From the NCBI RefSeq assembly GCF_023221595.1, contig NZ_CP096563.1:5389001-5453000 (forward strand): a stretch of DNA of 64,000 nt, in the 5' to 3' direction. The position numbers were made by a program, and so were the translations under genes. Origin of the DNA: Rhodococcus qingshengii JCM 15477. GTDB taxonomy: Bacteria; Actinomycetota; Actinomycetes; Mycobacteriales; Mycobacteriaceae. How positions within the stretch are numbered: the stretch's first letter is position 1; each line of letters begins with the position of its first letter. A model generated the notes under the pieces. The model had not been told where the DNA came from, ran no database searches, and was given only the letters and a program-made list of their open reading frames with translations. Shown one piece after another: positions 18,561 through 26,291 of this stretch.

Positions 18561-18574
18561 TCCTTAATTAAGGA
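18561..18574 (-). promoter_or_regulatory. Candidate ArsR operator overlapping the ribosome site
   Basis: TCCTTAATTAAGGA is a perfect 14-base palindrome, AT-centred, 10 bases before the arsR-type start codon. On the reverse strand its right half supplies the AAGGAG Shine-Dalgarno. Confidence 0.55.
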
Positions 18575-18616
18575 ATAGCTTAAACATAGGACTCGACATC
18601 TTGCGCGTCAACCCTT

Positions 18617-19909
18617 TCAGCTCCAGGTATATCGAAGCCGCTCGACGGTTGTCGCCTCGTCCATCTGGGAGAAAGTCTCGCGCTCAACTCCCTTCACTGA
18701 CACCATCGCTTCGATGATCGGCTCCCCGAAGATTTCCTTCGCCACCGAGGAGGAGTTGAACTTCTGCACTATCTCGCGCAGATCGGTGGGGACTCGGGTC
18801 ACCCCGCGCTCATCACGTTCCGCCTCCGTGAGAGTCGACGGGTTCACCACAATTTCCGGCGGCAATGGCGAGGCATTGCCGATACCGATATGCGAAAGGC
18901 CAAGTATCGCAGCGGTCGCCAGATACGGGTTGGCCGATGGATCGACGATTTTCACTTCGGCGTTGGCGCCGTGTGGATTCGACGGTGACTCGGCGCAGAA
19001 CCTCAGTGCCGCTTCCCGGTTCTCGAGCCCCCAACAGACGTAGGCCCCCGACCAATTGTCCGGTCGCAGCCTGACCTCGGAGAGCGGTGAGGACGCAAAG
19101 ATGGCCGTGAATTCCGTGAGGTGAGAGAGGATTCCACCCAAAGCTGACGATCCTTTGTCGGTCATCCCGTACTCCTGCCCGCCACCGGAGAAGACGGGTC
19201 GCCCACCTGAGTTCAATGAAAAGTGCTGGTGTGCACCGTTCCCTGCACCTCCGACCGTAGGTATCGGTGAAAACGAGGCCGCCAATCCATGGGCTCTGGC
19301 AGTGCGGCTGATCAAGATCCGGGCCAGTATCACCAGGTCGGCAGCCTGAACAGGAGTTGCCGGAGCGATGGAGATCTCGAATTGATCCGGTCCGTACTCT
19401 GCATGCACTTGCTCGATATGAAGTTGTGCGCGTTCGGCATTGCGCAGAAGGTCCTTGAGGAAGTCCTCGCGGCGCAGGACTGCACCTAACCCGTACGCCG
19501 ACCACGCTCCGTCACACGCATCACCGAAAAGAGTGAACTCGATCTCGTGACCCACCCGAGCTTCCAGTCCGTCGGCGGCAAGCCGCGCCACGACGGCAGT
19601 GAGTGCGGACCGAGTACACACGGCAGCCGTCGCACCGTCTTGATCGTGCAACGTCGCCGGCGCCCACGACACGCCCCCTCCGAGATCACGGAGGTCGGAG
19701 CGGTCGATACGCAACCGGAGATCACCCACGACGGAAAAGGAATCGGTGAAGGCAATCCGATCGTCGCTACAGAAGACGTTCCAGCTCGGTGAGACTCCCG
19801 CACCGGCTTTCTCGAAGACACCGGTTCGGCCGGCCGGCATCACCTTCGCGCGCGCGACACCCGCCATGTCGACGATCGAGCCGATGGTCAGAGCCGGTAC
19901 TTCCCTCAT
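18617..19909 (-). CDS. Glutamine synthetase-like protein (probable gamma-glutamyl ligase)
   Basis: A 430-residue member of the GS fold but not the housekeeping GlnA. The metal-binding HEIEF and 'YGPDQFEISIAP', the ATP-site 'NGAHQHFSLN' and the Arg-containing 'RPDNWSGAYVCWGLENREAALRF' segments are present, so it should form a gamma-glutamyl phosphate and transfer it to an amine. Relatives glutamylate polyamines, ethanolamine, aniline or isopropylamine as the first step of amine catabolism. Here it is 38 bases downstream of an HsaA-like hydroxylase, suggesting an amine-bearing aromatic or steroid-derived substrate (inference). The ATG at 19909 is used; no better start is seen. Confidence 0.83.
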   Translation of the reverse strand: MREVPALTIGSIVDMAGVARAKVMPAGRTGVFEKAGAGVSPSWNVFCSDDRIAFTDSFSVVGDLRLRIDRSDLRDLGGGVSWAPATLHDQDGATAAVCTRSALTAVVARLAADGLEARVGHEIEFTLFGDACDGAWSAYGLGAVLRREDFLKDLLRNAERAQLHIEQVHAEYGPDQFEISIAPATPVQAADLVILARILISRTARAHGLAASFSPIPTVGGAGNGAHQHFSLNSGGRPVFSGGGQEYGMTDKGSSALGGILSHLTEFTAIFASSPLSEVRLRPDNWSGAYVCWGLENREAALRFCAESPSNPHGANAEVKIVDPSANPYLATAAILGLSHIGIGNASPLPPEIVVNPSTLTEAERDERGVTRVPTDLREIVQKFNSSSVAKEIFGEPIIEAMVSVKGVERETFSQMDEATTVERLRYTWS

Positions 19910-19947
19910 CCAAAGGCAAATACCCCACCCGGTGACGCGCCAACCCG

Positions 19948-21114
19948 TCAGATCAGGTTGTCCTCCACCGGCAGTCCGAACGCCGCCCGGCCGTAGAGCG
20001 CCAACGCGCGCTCGGGTTCGTTGGCAACGTGAACGCTGCCCGCATGAACGTCACGCCACGCACGCTCGATCGGGTTTCCGCGAGAGAGGGAGTTCCCGCC
20101 TGCCGTCTTGAAAAGCATGTCGATCGCTTCCACCGAGCGTTCCGTCGCACGAACCTGATCACGACGCGCACGCAGCCTCATCGAGAGTGGGAGCTCCTGA
20201 CCGGCCACAGCAAGTTCGTACATCTCCCGGATATTGCGATCCATCTGCAAAATCGCAGCATCGATCTCCGACGACGCACGTGCGACGGCGACCTGAGCGA
20301 ACTGATCCTCGCTGAACCGTCCACCACCCAAACTCAGACGGACGCGCTCACGCATCACGTCCAGGTACCCCTCGTAACAACCGGCGACGATGCCCACACA
20401 CGGCGCGGCAACCGTCGAGGTGAAGATGCTCCCGAACGGAAGTTTGTACAGCGGGCCAGGATTGACCGCTTGGCCAGGCCCACGCAGTTGTGCGGTCTCG
20501 TAGTTGCGCTTCAATCGGTGCTCGGGAACGAAGGCCTTCTCGACCACGATCTCGTTGCTCGCGGTGCCCCGCATACCCACGACATCCCACACGTCACGGA
20601 TTTCGTAATCGGTGCGCGGCACCAACACCGTCATGAAATCGACGGGACGACCATCCATGCCGACCACCATCGCTCCCAGCAACGCCCAACTCGCGTGGTC
20701 GCAACCGGAGGAGAAACCCCACTGGCCCGATAGCTCGTAGCCTCCGTCCACCGCCGTCAGTCGACCGACCGGCGCATAGGCGGACGAAATGAGCGTCGTC
20801 TGATCCTCTCCCCACACGTCGGCCTGCGATCGGTCGTCGAAAAGTGCAAGATGCCACGGGTGCACCCCCACCACCGACGCGACCCAACCGGTCGAGCCGC
20901 AGGCAGCCGAGATGGCCCTGACCACTTCGTAGAACTGAACCGGGTCGCTCTCGGCACCTCCGTATCTTTTCGGCGCCAGCATGGAGAAGACGCCGGCTTC
21001 GGACAGCTCCCGGATGGTCCGTTCGGAGATCTTGCGCGAATCGTCGACCTTCTGAGCGCGGGCCGCGATCTTCGGGAGCAGATCACGGACTGAACTCAGA
21101 ACCTTGTTGACCAT
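19948..21114 (-). CDS. HsaA-like flavin-dependent hydroxylase (acyl-CoA dehydrogenase fold)
   Basis: A 388-residue oxygenase component strongly resembling HsaA, which hydroxylates 3-HSA at C4 in steroid ring A/B degradation using reduced flavin from HsaB. Seen: 'CGSTGWVASVVGVHPWHLALF', 'WGEDQTTLISSAYAP', 'SSGCDHASW', 'GRPVDF', 'DVWDVVGMRGTASNEIVVE' and the C-terminal 'RDVHAGSVHVANEPERA' (each a short fragment). The start chosen is the ATG at 21114 with an AGGAG site; a longer start has none. No flavin reductase partner lies in the window. Because a GS-like gene follows it in the same operon, the true substrate may not be 3-HSA but a related phenol. Confidence 0.85.
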   Translation of the reverse strand: MVNKVLSSVRDLLPKIAARAQKVDDSRKISERTIRELSEAGVFSMLAPKRYGGAESDPVQFYEVVRAISAACGSTGWVASVVGVHPWHLALFDDRSQADVWGEDQTTLISSAYAPVGRLTAVDGGYELSGQWGFSSGCDHASWALLGAMVVGMDGRPVDFMTVLVPRTDYEIRDVWDVVGMRGTASNEIVVEKAFVPEHRLKRNYETAQLRGPGQAVNPGPLYKLPFGSIFTSTVAAPCVGIVAGCYEGYLDVMRERVRLSLGGGRFSEDQFAQVAVARASSEIDAAILQMDRNIREMYELAVAGQELPLSMRLRARRDQVRATERSVEAIDMLFKTAGGNSLSRGNPIERAWRDVHAGSVHVANEPERALALYGRAAFGLPVEDNLI

Positions 21115-21351
21115 GGGAGACACTCCTCGCACCGAACCGTGAGGGAGCGGATCGGCAGATAGACATAACGGCTGCCCCGTCACGATATGTCGGTCACGCG
21201 TTCCGGTGATCGGAAGTCCCGGAGGCCGGGATCAGCCGCCGGATCCTCGCGCTCGCCGCTGGTCCCGGCCAGTGAGACGAGACCCCAGAGGCAATTCACG
21301 CTCCCCTAGCGTCGGGCGTCGACACTGCCCCTGGAAAGGACGGGACTCATC

Positions 21352-22515
21352 GTGACGATCACTCAGTCCGACAACGACGAGGTTCGCGAGATCCAAGCTG
21401 GAACCGCGCCTACACGCTTTGCGCGTGGATGGCACTGCATTGGACTCACGGAGTCCTTCAAGGACGGCCAGCCGCACTCCATCGAGGCGTTCGGCACCAA
21501 ACTGGTCGTCTTCGCCGACAGTGAAGGCAACGTCAAGATCCTCGACGCGTACTGCCGTCACATGGGTGGCGACTTGAGCCAGGGCACCATCAAGGGCGAC
21601 GCCATTGCCTGTCCGTTCCACGATTGGCGCTGGGGCGGCAACGGCAAGTGCCAGAAGATTCCGTACGCACGCCGCGTCCCCCCGCTGGCCAAGACGCGCG
21701 CCTGGCAAACCCTCGACCAAGACGGCATGCTCTTCGTCTGGCACGACCCCGAGGGCAACCCGCCGACCGACGACGTGGCTATCCCCCGCATCGAAGGCGC
21801 GCTCAGCGACGAGTGGAGCGACTGGGTCTGGTACACCACGACCGTCGACACCAACTGCCGCGAAATCGTCGACAACATCGTCGACATGGCGCACTTCTTC
21901 TACGTGCACTACTCCTTCCCGACGTACTTCAAGAACGTCTTCGAAGGCCACGCCGCAACGCAGTACATGCGTGGCGTCGCTCGCTCGGACATGCGTCCCC
22001 ACGCAGCAGGCACCCCGAAGATGGTCGGCAGCAACTCGGTTGCCACGTACTTCGGCCCCTCCTTCATGGTCGACGACCTGACCTACGAGTACGAGGACTA
22101 CAACGTCGACTCTGTGCTCATCAACTGCCACTACCCGGTCAGCGCTGACAAGTTCGTGCTCCAGTACGGCATCATCGTCAAGAAGTCGGATCGCTTCCAG
22201 GGTGAAGCCGCCGACGCGATGGCCGCGAACTTCGGCACGTTCATCGCCAAGGGCTTCGAGCAGGACGTCGAGATCTGGAAGAACAAGACTCGCATCGAGA
22301 ACCCGCTCCTGTGCGAAGAAGACGGCCCGGTCTACCAGCTCCGTCGCTGGTACGAACAGTTCTACGTCGATGTCGCGGACATCGCTCCCGAGATGACCGA
22401 GCGCTTCGAATTCGAACTCGACACCGCGCGACCCGTCGCAGCCTGGCAGAAGGAAGTCGAAGACAACCTCGCTGCAAAGAAGGCAGACGAAGATGCAGCC
22501 TCTTCAGTGCGCTGA
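21352..22515 (+). CDS. kshA: 3-ketosteroid 9-alpha-monooxygenase, oxygenase component
   Basis: A 387-residue Rieske non-haem iron oxygenase. Rieske ligands: Cys68, His70, Cys87 and His90 (YCRHMGG ... CPFHDW). Mononuclear iron site: Asp178, His181 and His186 in IVDMAHFFYVHYSFP. The sequence agrees throughout with Rhodococcus KshA, which with reductase KshB hydroxylates 3-ketosteroids at C9 and triggers ring-B opening together with KstD. Start is a GTG at 21352 after GGAAAGGA. It is one of the multiple KshA paralogues expected in Rhodococcus; the paralogue number is not assigned. It overlaps the next gene by 23 bases and is divergent from the HsaA-like operon. No kshB is in the window. Confidence 0.92.
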   Translation: MTITQSDNDEVREIQAGTAPTRFARGWHCIGLTESFKDGQPHSIEAFGTKLVVFADSEGNVKILDAYCRHMGGDLSQGTIKGDAIACPFHDWRWGGNGKCQKIPYARRVPPLAKTRAWQTLDQDGMLFVWHDPEGNPPTDDVAIPRIEGALSDEWSDWVWYTTTVDTNCREIVDNIVDMAHFFYVHYSFPTYFKNVFEGHAATQYMRGVARSDMRPHAAGTPKMVGSNSVATYFGPSFMVDDLTYEYEDYNVDSVLINCHYPVSADKFVLQYGIIVKKSDRFQGEAADAMAANFGTFIAKGFEQDVEIWKNKTRIENPLLCEEDGPVYQLRRWYEQFYVDVADIAPEMTERFEFELDTARPVAAWQKEVEDNLAAKKADEDAASSVR

Positions 22516-22789
22516 GTGCAAGGCTCAGGTCCTGGTCCAGAAGAACAGTTGGGAACACACCACCGTTCAGTGGAGTGACCAGGCCCGCGCCCAGTGCCTC
22601 GAAATCGCCGACGACCGTGAATTCGGGCAGCGAGAGGGACGACCCGGTGCCCCTCGCAAGCAGTGCGGCGCCTTGATCGCGTCCATCGTGAACGCTGCAA
22701 CAGCGGGCGAACTCGAGATCCTCAACGACGAGCCGGTGCCTCAGCCGATCGTCGACGACAGCGAACCCGTACCGACTCCGTTTCACTAG
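22493..22789 (+). CDS. Small Cys-containing protein overlapping kshA
   Basis: A 98-residue protein with an N-terminal CAEC (Cys6, Cys9) and two more cysteines (Cys35 and Cys59), a spacing that could bind zinc, followed by an acidic, proline-rich tail (EPVPQPIVDDSEPVP). No family is recognised. Its ATG at 22493 lies 23 bases inside the 3' end of kshA in another frame, so translation is probably coupled to kshA. Codon bias is normal for the genome. The tight link suggests an accessory factor for the oxygenase or its electron transfer, but nothing in the sequence proves this. Confidence 0.7.
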   Translation: MQPLQCAECKAQVLVQKNSWEHTTVQWSDQARAQCLEIADDREFGQREGRPGAPRKQCGALIASIVNAATAGELEILNDEPVPQPIVDDSEPVPTPFH

Positions 22790-22819
22790 TCAAGCCAACA
22801 TCTTTCGAAGAAGGTAGTA

Positions 22820-23608
22820 ATGATCGATCCTCAGTACTACGGCCCGTGGGCAGTCATCGCCGGCGGTTCAGAAGGTGTCGGCGCAGGGTTCGCCGACGAG
22901 CTCAGCAAGATCGGCATCAACCTCGTTCTCATCGCCCGCAAGCCGGGCCCGCTCGAGGAGACCGCGGCCAAGGCACGCGCCAACGGCGTCGAAGTACGCA
23001 CTCTCGCATTGGATCTGCTCGTTCCGGACGCGCTCGATCAGATCAAGGCTGTCACCGACGACGTCGAGGTTGGTCTCCTCATTTTCAACGCCGGCGCCAA
23101 CAGCTACGGCCACGAGTTCGTCACCGGAGATCTGACGGGATTTGCCGGAGTCATCGAGCTGAACATCAACAAGCAGCTCGAACTCTCGCACCACTTCGGC
23201 GGATTGATGAAGGATCGCGGACGCGGCGGCATCATGCTGCTCGGTTCGCTGGCCGGATTCATGGGCTCCGAGCACCAGAGCATCTACGCGGCGTCCAAGG
23301 CATTCGGGCGCATCTTCGCCGAAAGCCTGTGGCTCGAACTCCAGCCGTACGGCGTTCACGTCGTCGAGTTCATTCTCGGTGTCACTCGCACACCCGCTAT
23401 GATTCGCGCGGGACTGAACTTCGACATCCCGGGCATGAACGTCGCAGAGCCCGAAGATGTTGCACGTGAAGGTCTCGAACACCTTGCCGACGGCCCGATC
23501 TGGGTGGCTGCAGGAAACTACGAAGGCGCCAAGAAGCGCAGCGGCTTCCCCCGAGACAAGATGGTCAAGGGCGCTGCCGAAGCGATGCGCAAGCTGCTCA
23601 ACCGCTGA
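22820..23608 (+). CDS. Short-chain dehydrogenase
   Basis: A 262-residue SDR with a slightly unusual cofactor loop, AGGSEGVGAGFA (residues 14-25), NAGAN after strand 4, and an intact YAASK catalytic motif (Ser in LLGSLAG). The body resembles the subgroup often annotated as SDR family reductases in kshA/hsa neighbourhoods. It probably oxidises or reduces a hydroxyl on the steroid or its ring-opened derivative. The ATG at 22820 follows AAGAAGGTA. It is the third gene of the kshA transcript and ends just before a strong stem-loop. Confidence 0.83.
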   Translation: MIDPQYYGPWAVIAGGSEGVGAGFADELSKIGINLVLIARKPGPLEETAAKARANGVEVRTLALDLLVPDALDQIKAVTDDVEVGLLIFNAGANSYGHEFVTGDLTGFAGVIELNINKQLELSHHFGGLMKDRGRGGIMLLGSLAGFMGSEHQSIYAASKAFGRIFAESLWLELQPYGVHVVEFILGVTRTPAMIRAGLNFDIPGMNVAEPEDVAREGLEHLADGPIWVAAGNYEGAKKRSGFPRDKMVKGAAEAMRKLLNR

Positions 23609-23613
23609 CATCT

Positions 23614-23659
23614 GCTGTGCGCCTTTATTAACCCCCCGACGTTAAGAAAGGCGCACAGC
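23614..23659 (+). terminator. Stem-loop that also covers a ribosome site
   Basis: Arms of 19 bases (left 23614-23632, right 23641-23659) pair with one mismatch around an 8-base C-rich loop. It follows the SDR stop and ends exactly one base before the next ATG; the GAAAGG ribosome site of that gene is inside the right arm. It shares the GTGCGCCTTT/AAAGGCGCAC core with the terminator at 6430. Confidence 0.6.
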
Positions 23660-24118
23660 ATGAGCATCGACATCACCACTCTTCTCGACGAACGCGAGAT
23701 CACCCGCTCCATCTTCGAGTTCGCCCGAGCCATGGATGCGCGAGAGTGGGATGAACTCCACCGGATCATGACGCCGGACGCTACGGCAGAATTGGGCACC
23801 GGAACTCTGCGCGGACCCGCCGAGGTAGTGGCGTCCATCCGCTCGTTCCTCGACGAGTGCGGTCCCACCCAACATCTGATCGGTAACGTGCTGGTCGAGG
23901 TGGTCGGCGATCTCGCCACCAGCCGCTCCTATGTCAGCGACATGCATGTGGGCACCGGGAGCAAGGCTCACCTGAACTTCTTCACCCTCGGCGACTACCA
24001 CGACTCATGGGCGCGGATCGACGGAAAGTGGCGAATGACGCACCGCACCAAGCATTCACACGCCAGTCAGGGATCCATCGAGGTTCTGGGCGCCGGCCCC
24101 AGCGGTTGGCGGAGCTGA
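23660..24118 (+). CDS. SnoaL-like / NTF2-fold protein
   Basis: A 152-residue SnoaL_4-type protein: 'DEREITRSIFEFARAMDAREWDELHRIM' opening helix-turn, 'TPDATAELG', 'TQHLIGNVLVEV', 'SRSYVSDMHVG', and a 'WARIDGKWRMTHR' closing strand (each a fragment of it). Members include steroid isomerases and dehydratases, which fits the kshA context. Its ribosome site is buried in the preceding stem-loop. The stop lies 1 base from the stop of the convergent SDR, with no terminator between. Confidence 0.8.
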   Translation: MSIDITTLLDEREITRSIFEFARAMDAREWDELHRIMTPDATAELGTGTLRGPAEVVASIRSFLDECGPTQHLIGNVLVEVVGDLATSRSYVSDMHVGTGSKAHLNFFTLGDYHDSWARIDGKWRMTHRTKHSHASQGSIEVLGAGPSGWRS

Positions 24119-24119
24119 T

Positions 24120-24914
24120 TCAGCTCAACATCGACGAACGGCCGGTCGCGAGCGGACTCTTGCTGGTGAGTCCGCCGTCGACCACCAGGGTCTGCCCCGT
24201 CATGTAGCGAGATTCGTCCGAAGCCAGGTAGACCATGGCATGCGCGATGTCTTCGGGTTCGCCGAGGTAAGGCAGGGCGTTTGCCTGCTTCATGCCGTCG
24301 ATGACATCAGCGGGGATGTTGTCCACGAGAGCGGGTGTCATGATCGCGCCCGGCGCTACGGCATTGCACCGAACACCGTTTGCTCCGTACTGGACTGCGA
24401 TGTACTGCGTCAGACGAATGACTGCCGCTTTGGCGGATCCGTAGGCAGACTGCAGGGAATCCCCGATCAATCCACCTACCGAGGCCGTGTTGACGATCGA
24501 TCCTCCACCGGCACTGTTCATGTGCGGAATGGCAAGTCGTGAAGCGACGACAGTGCTGCGGACGTTGAGCGACATCACGCGATCCCACTCGTCCAAGTCC
24601 ATCCGGAGCAGGTCGAGATCCTTGCGCGGGTTACTACCGCCCACGTGATTACACAGGACGTTGATGCCGCCGAATTCGGTGACCGCCTTTTCGATCATCG
24701 CTGCCAGAGAGTCCTCGTTCATGACATCGACGCCGAAACCCACTGCATTGCCACCCGTCTCGCGAATCGCCACCGCCGCTTCCTCTGCACGCGCAGGATC
24801 GAGGTCGGCGACCAACACCTTGGCGCCCTCTGCCGCCATGAGTTGTGCTGCTGCACGCCCGATTCCACTGGCGGCGCCTGTGATCACTACACTCTTGCTT
24901 TCGAGCCTGTTCAT
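24120..24914 (-). CDS. Short-chain dehydrogenase
   Basis: A 264-residue classical SDR: TGAASGIGRAAA at residues 12-23, 'NHVGGS' in place of the usual NNAG, catalytic Ser in NTASVGG, YGSAK, and 'SRYMTGQTLVVDGG'. The His in the NNAG position is noticeable but occurs in the family. The ATG at 24914 with AAAGGAACAG is preferred to a longer start at 24992. Likely NAD-dependent alcohol oxidation; substrate unknown. Convergent with the SnoaL-like gene. Confidence 0.83.
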   Translation of the reverse strand: MNRLESKSVVITGAASGIGRAAAQLMAAEGAKVLVADLDPARAEEAAVAIRETGGNAVGFGVDVMNEDSLAAMIEKAVTEFGGINVLCNHVGGSNPRKDLDLLRMDLDEWDRVMSLNVRSTVVASRLAIPHMNSAGGGSIVNTASVGGLIGDSLQSAYGSAKAAVIRLTQYIAVQYGANGVRCNAVAPGAIMTPALVDNIPADVIDGMKQANALPYLGEPEDIAHAMVYLASDESRYMTGQTLVVDGGLTSKSPLATGRSSMLS

Positions 24915-25128
24915 ATCTGTTCCTTTCGCGGAGAATCGCCGTACCCGGATCTCACGTGCCCGGAGTTGACAGCTCGGCGATTGCCCGATCACTACCAGTC
25001 AACGCAGGATCGACAGCCTCGTCCAACTTTCTTGAATGAACTCACAAGTACGTGACCACGGCCCGCGCACCTGCTACACCGCCGAAATCGAGTGGCGACG
25101 GAAGACCTCACTGTGCTGAAGTGGCACT

Positions 25129-25707
25129 ATGCAGAATTCTGTTCGACCGCTGTCCATCGACGACCTCGACCGTGCCGCCGAGGTTCTCGGCGAGGCGTTT
25201 GCCGACTACCCCTGGACGAACTGGTGCGTCGCCGAAGACTCCCACGTGGAACGCGTCGCGACTCTGCAACGGATCTACCTCGAACACCTGGCACTACCGT
25301 TCGGGCGTTCCTACATAGACGATTCCGGCAACGGCGTCATCGCAGTCCTGCCGCCGGACGCTCCAGAGCCTGATGAAGCGACCGTCGAGAAGATCGTCGA
25401 ACTGCACGGAGATCGGTTCGAGCGCGTTCTTCAGGCTGACGAACAACTGTCTGCGCTTCCCGTCCCCGACAACGCGTGGTCGTTGGCAACGATCGGTACG
25501 ACGCCGCGCTCACGCGGAACCGGATTGGGTTCTGCGCTACTGAAACATGCTTTGGCGGAACTGGATCGAACCGAACAGAATTGCTGGCTCGATACGTCGA
25601 CCGAACGAAATCTACCGCTGTACCAACGGTTCGGTTTCACGATCGTCGGCCAGACCTCGCTCCCCGACGGACCGGACGTATGGCGGATGCATCGACTTCA
25701 GGGCTGA
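25129..25707 (+). CDS. GNAT-family N-acetyltransferase
   Basis: A 192-residue GNAT protein. The acetyl-CoA loop is 'GTTPRSRGTGLGSALLKHAL' (motif A, R-G-x-G-x-G/S), followed by 'NLPLYQRFGFTIVGQ' typical of motif B. The substrate cannot be read from the sequence. No clear ribosome site precedes the ATG at 25129, so leaderless translation is possible. Its 3' end overlaps the ClbS/DfsB-like gene on the other strand by 10 bases. The 213 bases before it (24915-25128) show no gene or clear element. Confidence 0.83.
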   Translation: MQNSVRPLSIDDLDRAAEVLGEAFADYPWTNWCVAEDSHVERVATLQRIYLEHLALPFGRSYIDDSGNGVIAVLPPDAPEPDEATVEKIVELHGDRFERVLQADEQLSALPVPDNAWSLATIGTTPRSRGTGLGSALLKHALAELDRTEQNCWLDTSTERNLPLYQRFGFTIVGQTSLPDGPDVWRMHRLQG

Positions 25708-26204
25708 TTGTTCGACTTCAACTCTCGCCGAATCATTTTCGACAACGACGCGTATTGGGTGATCGTGTTGACGGCGATCCACCTCGAGACCGGCCACGTC
25801 CGGGTCCACGAGAAAACCCCGACCGACAGCAGTTGATCGTCGTCAAGGGTCTCGATGTAGTTGCGCAACATCGCAACAGCAGCTCCCAAGCGGTCACGAA
25901 GCTCCTGAGCCGGAATGCCGATGCTCGCGTCGACAACCGACTGGTTCAGTGCGGGTGTTTGCGTCCACTTGTAACCCGCCGCCGGCGTCTGCGGAGCCTC
26001 GTCTCGCAGCCCGGCACCTATCCACTCTGCGACGGCCTCTGCCCACCAGACACGCACAGCGAGTACGTCGTGCACCGTCCACGCGTCGACGGCAACGGCG
26101 TCGAACGCATCGGCCTCGGCGACGCCGTCGAGTAACGCTTCGAGTTTCGAATACGCCGAGTCCAGCTCGCTCACCAGTTCTTCGCGTGACCAGGTCTGCG
26201 CCAC
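25698..26204 (-). CDS. ClbS/DfsB-family four-helix bundle protein
   Basis: A 168-residue protein with the DUF1706/ClbS pattern: 'SREELVSELDSAYSKLEALLDG', 'DAWTVHDVLAVRVWWAEAVAEWI', 'GYKWTQTPALNQ' and 'WIAVNTITQYASLSKMIRREL' (each a fragment). ClbS is the colibactin self-protection cyclopropane hydrolase; DfsB-type relatives have broader or unknown roles in detoxification. Trp and Arg residues at the C-terminus are conserved in the family. It stands alone between a GNAT gene and a hydrolase operon, so there is no biosynthetic cluster context. ATG at 26204. Confidence 0.8.
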   Translation of the reverse strand: MAQTWSREELVSELDSAYSKLEALLDGVAEADAFDAVAVDAWTVHDVLAVRVWWAEAVAEWIGAGLRDEAPQTPAAGYKWTQTPALNQSVVDASIGIPAQELRDRLGAAVAMLRNYIETLDDDQLLSVGVFSWTRTWPVSRWIAVNTITQYASLSKMIRRELKSNNQP

Positions 26205-26237
26205 AATGCCTCCGAACGATCAGTGGAGAAGAAAGAA

Positions 26238-26266
26238 GCGGGACCATCTCGACTCGATGGCCCCGC
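26238..26266 (-). terminator. Rho-independent terminator of the hydrolase operon
   Basis: On the reverse strand, GCGGGGCCATC pairs with GATGGTCCCGC (one G-U) around a 7-base loop, then TTCTTTCTTC. It follows the alpha/beta hydrolase stop by 25 bases. Confidence 0.8.
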
Positions 26267-26291
26267 CTCCAACTTTAACGTCCTCCCGGAT

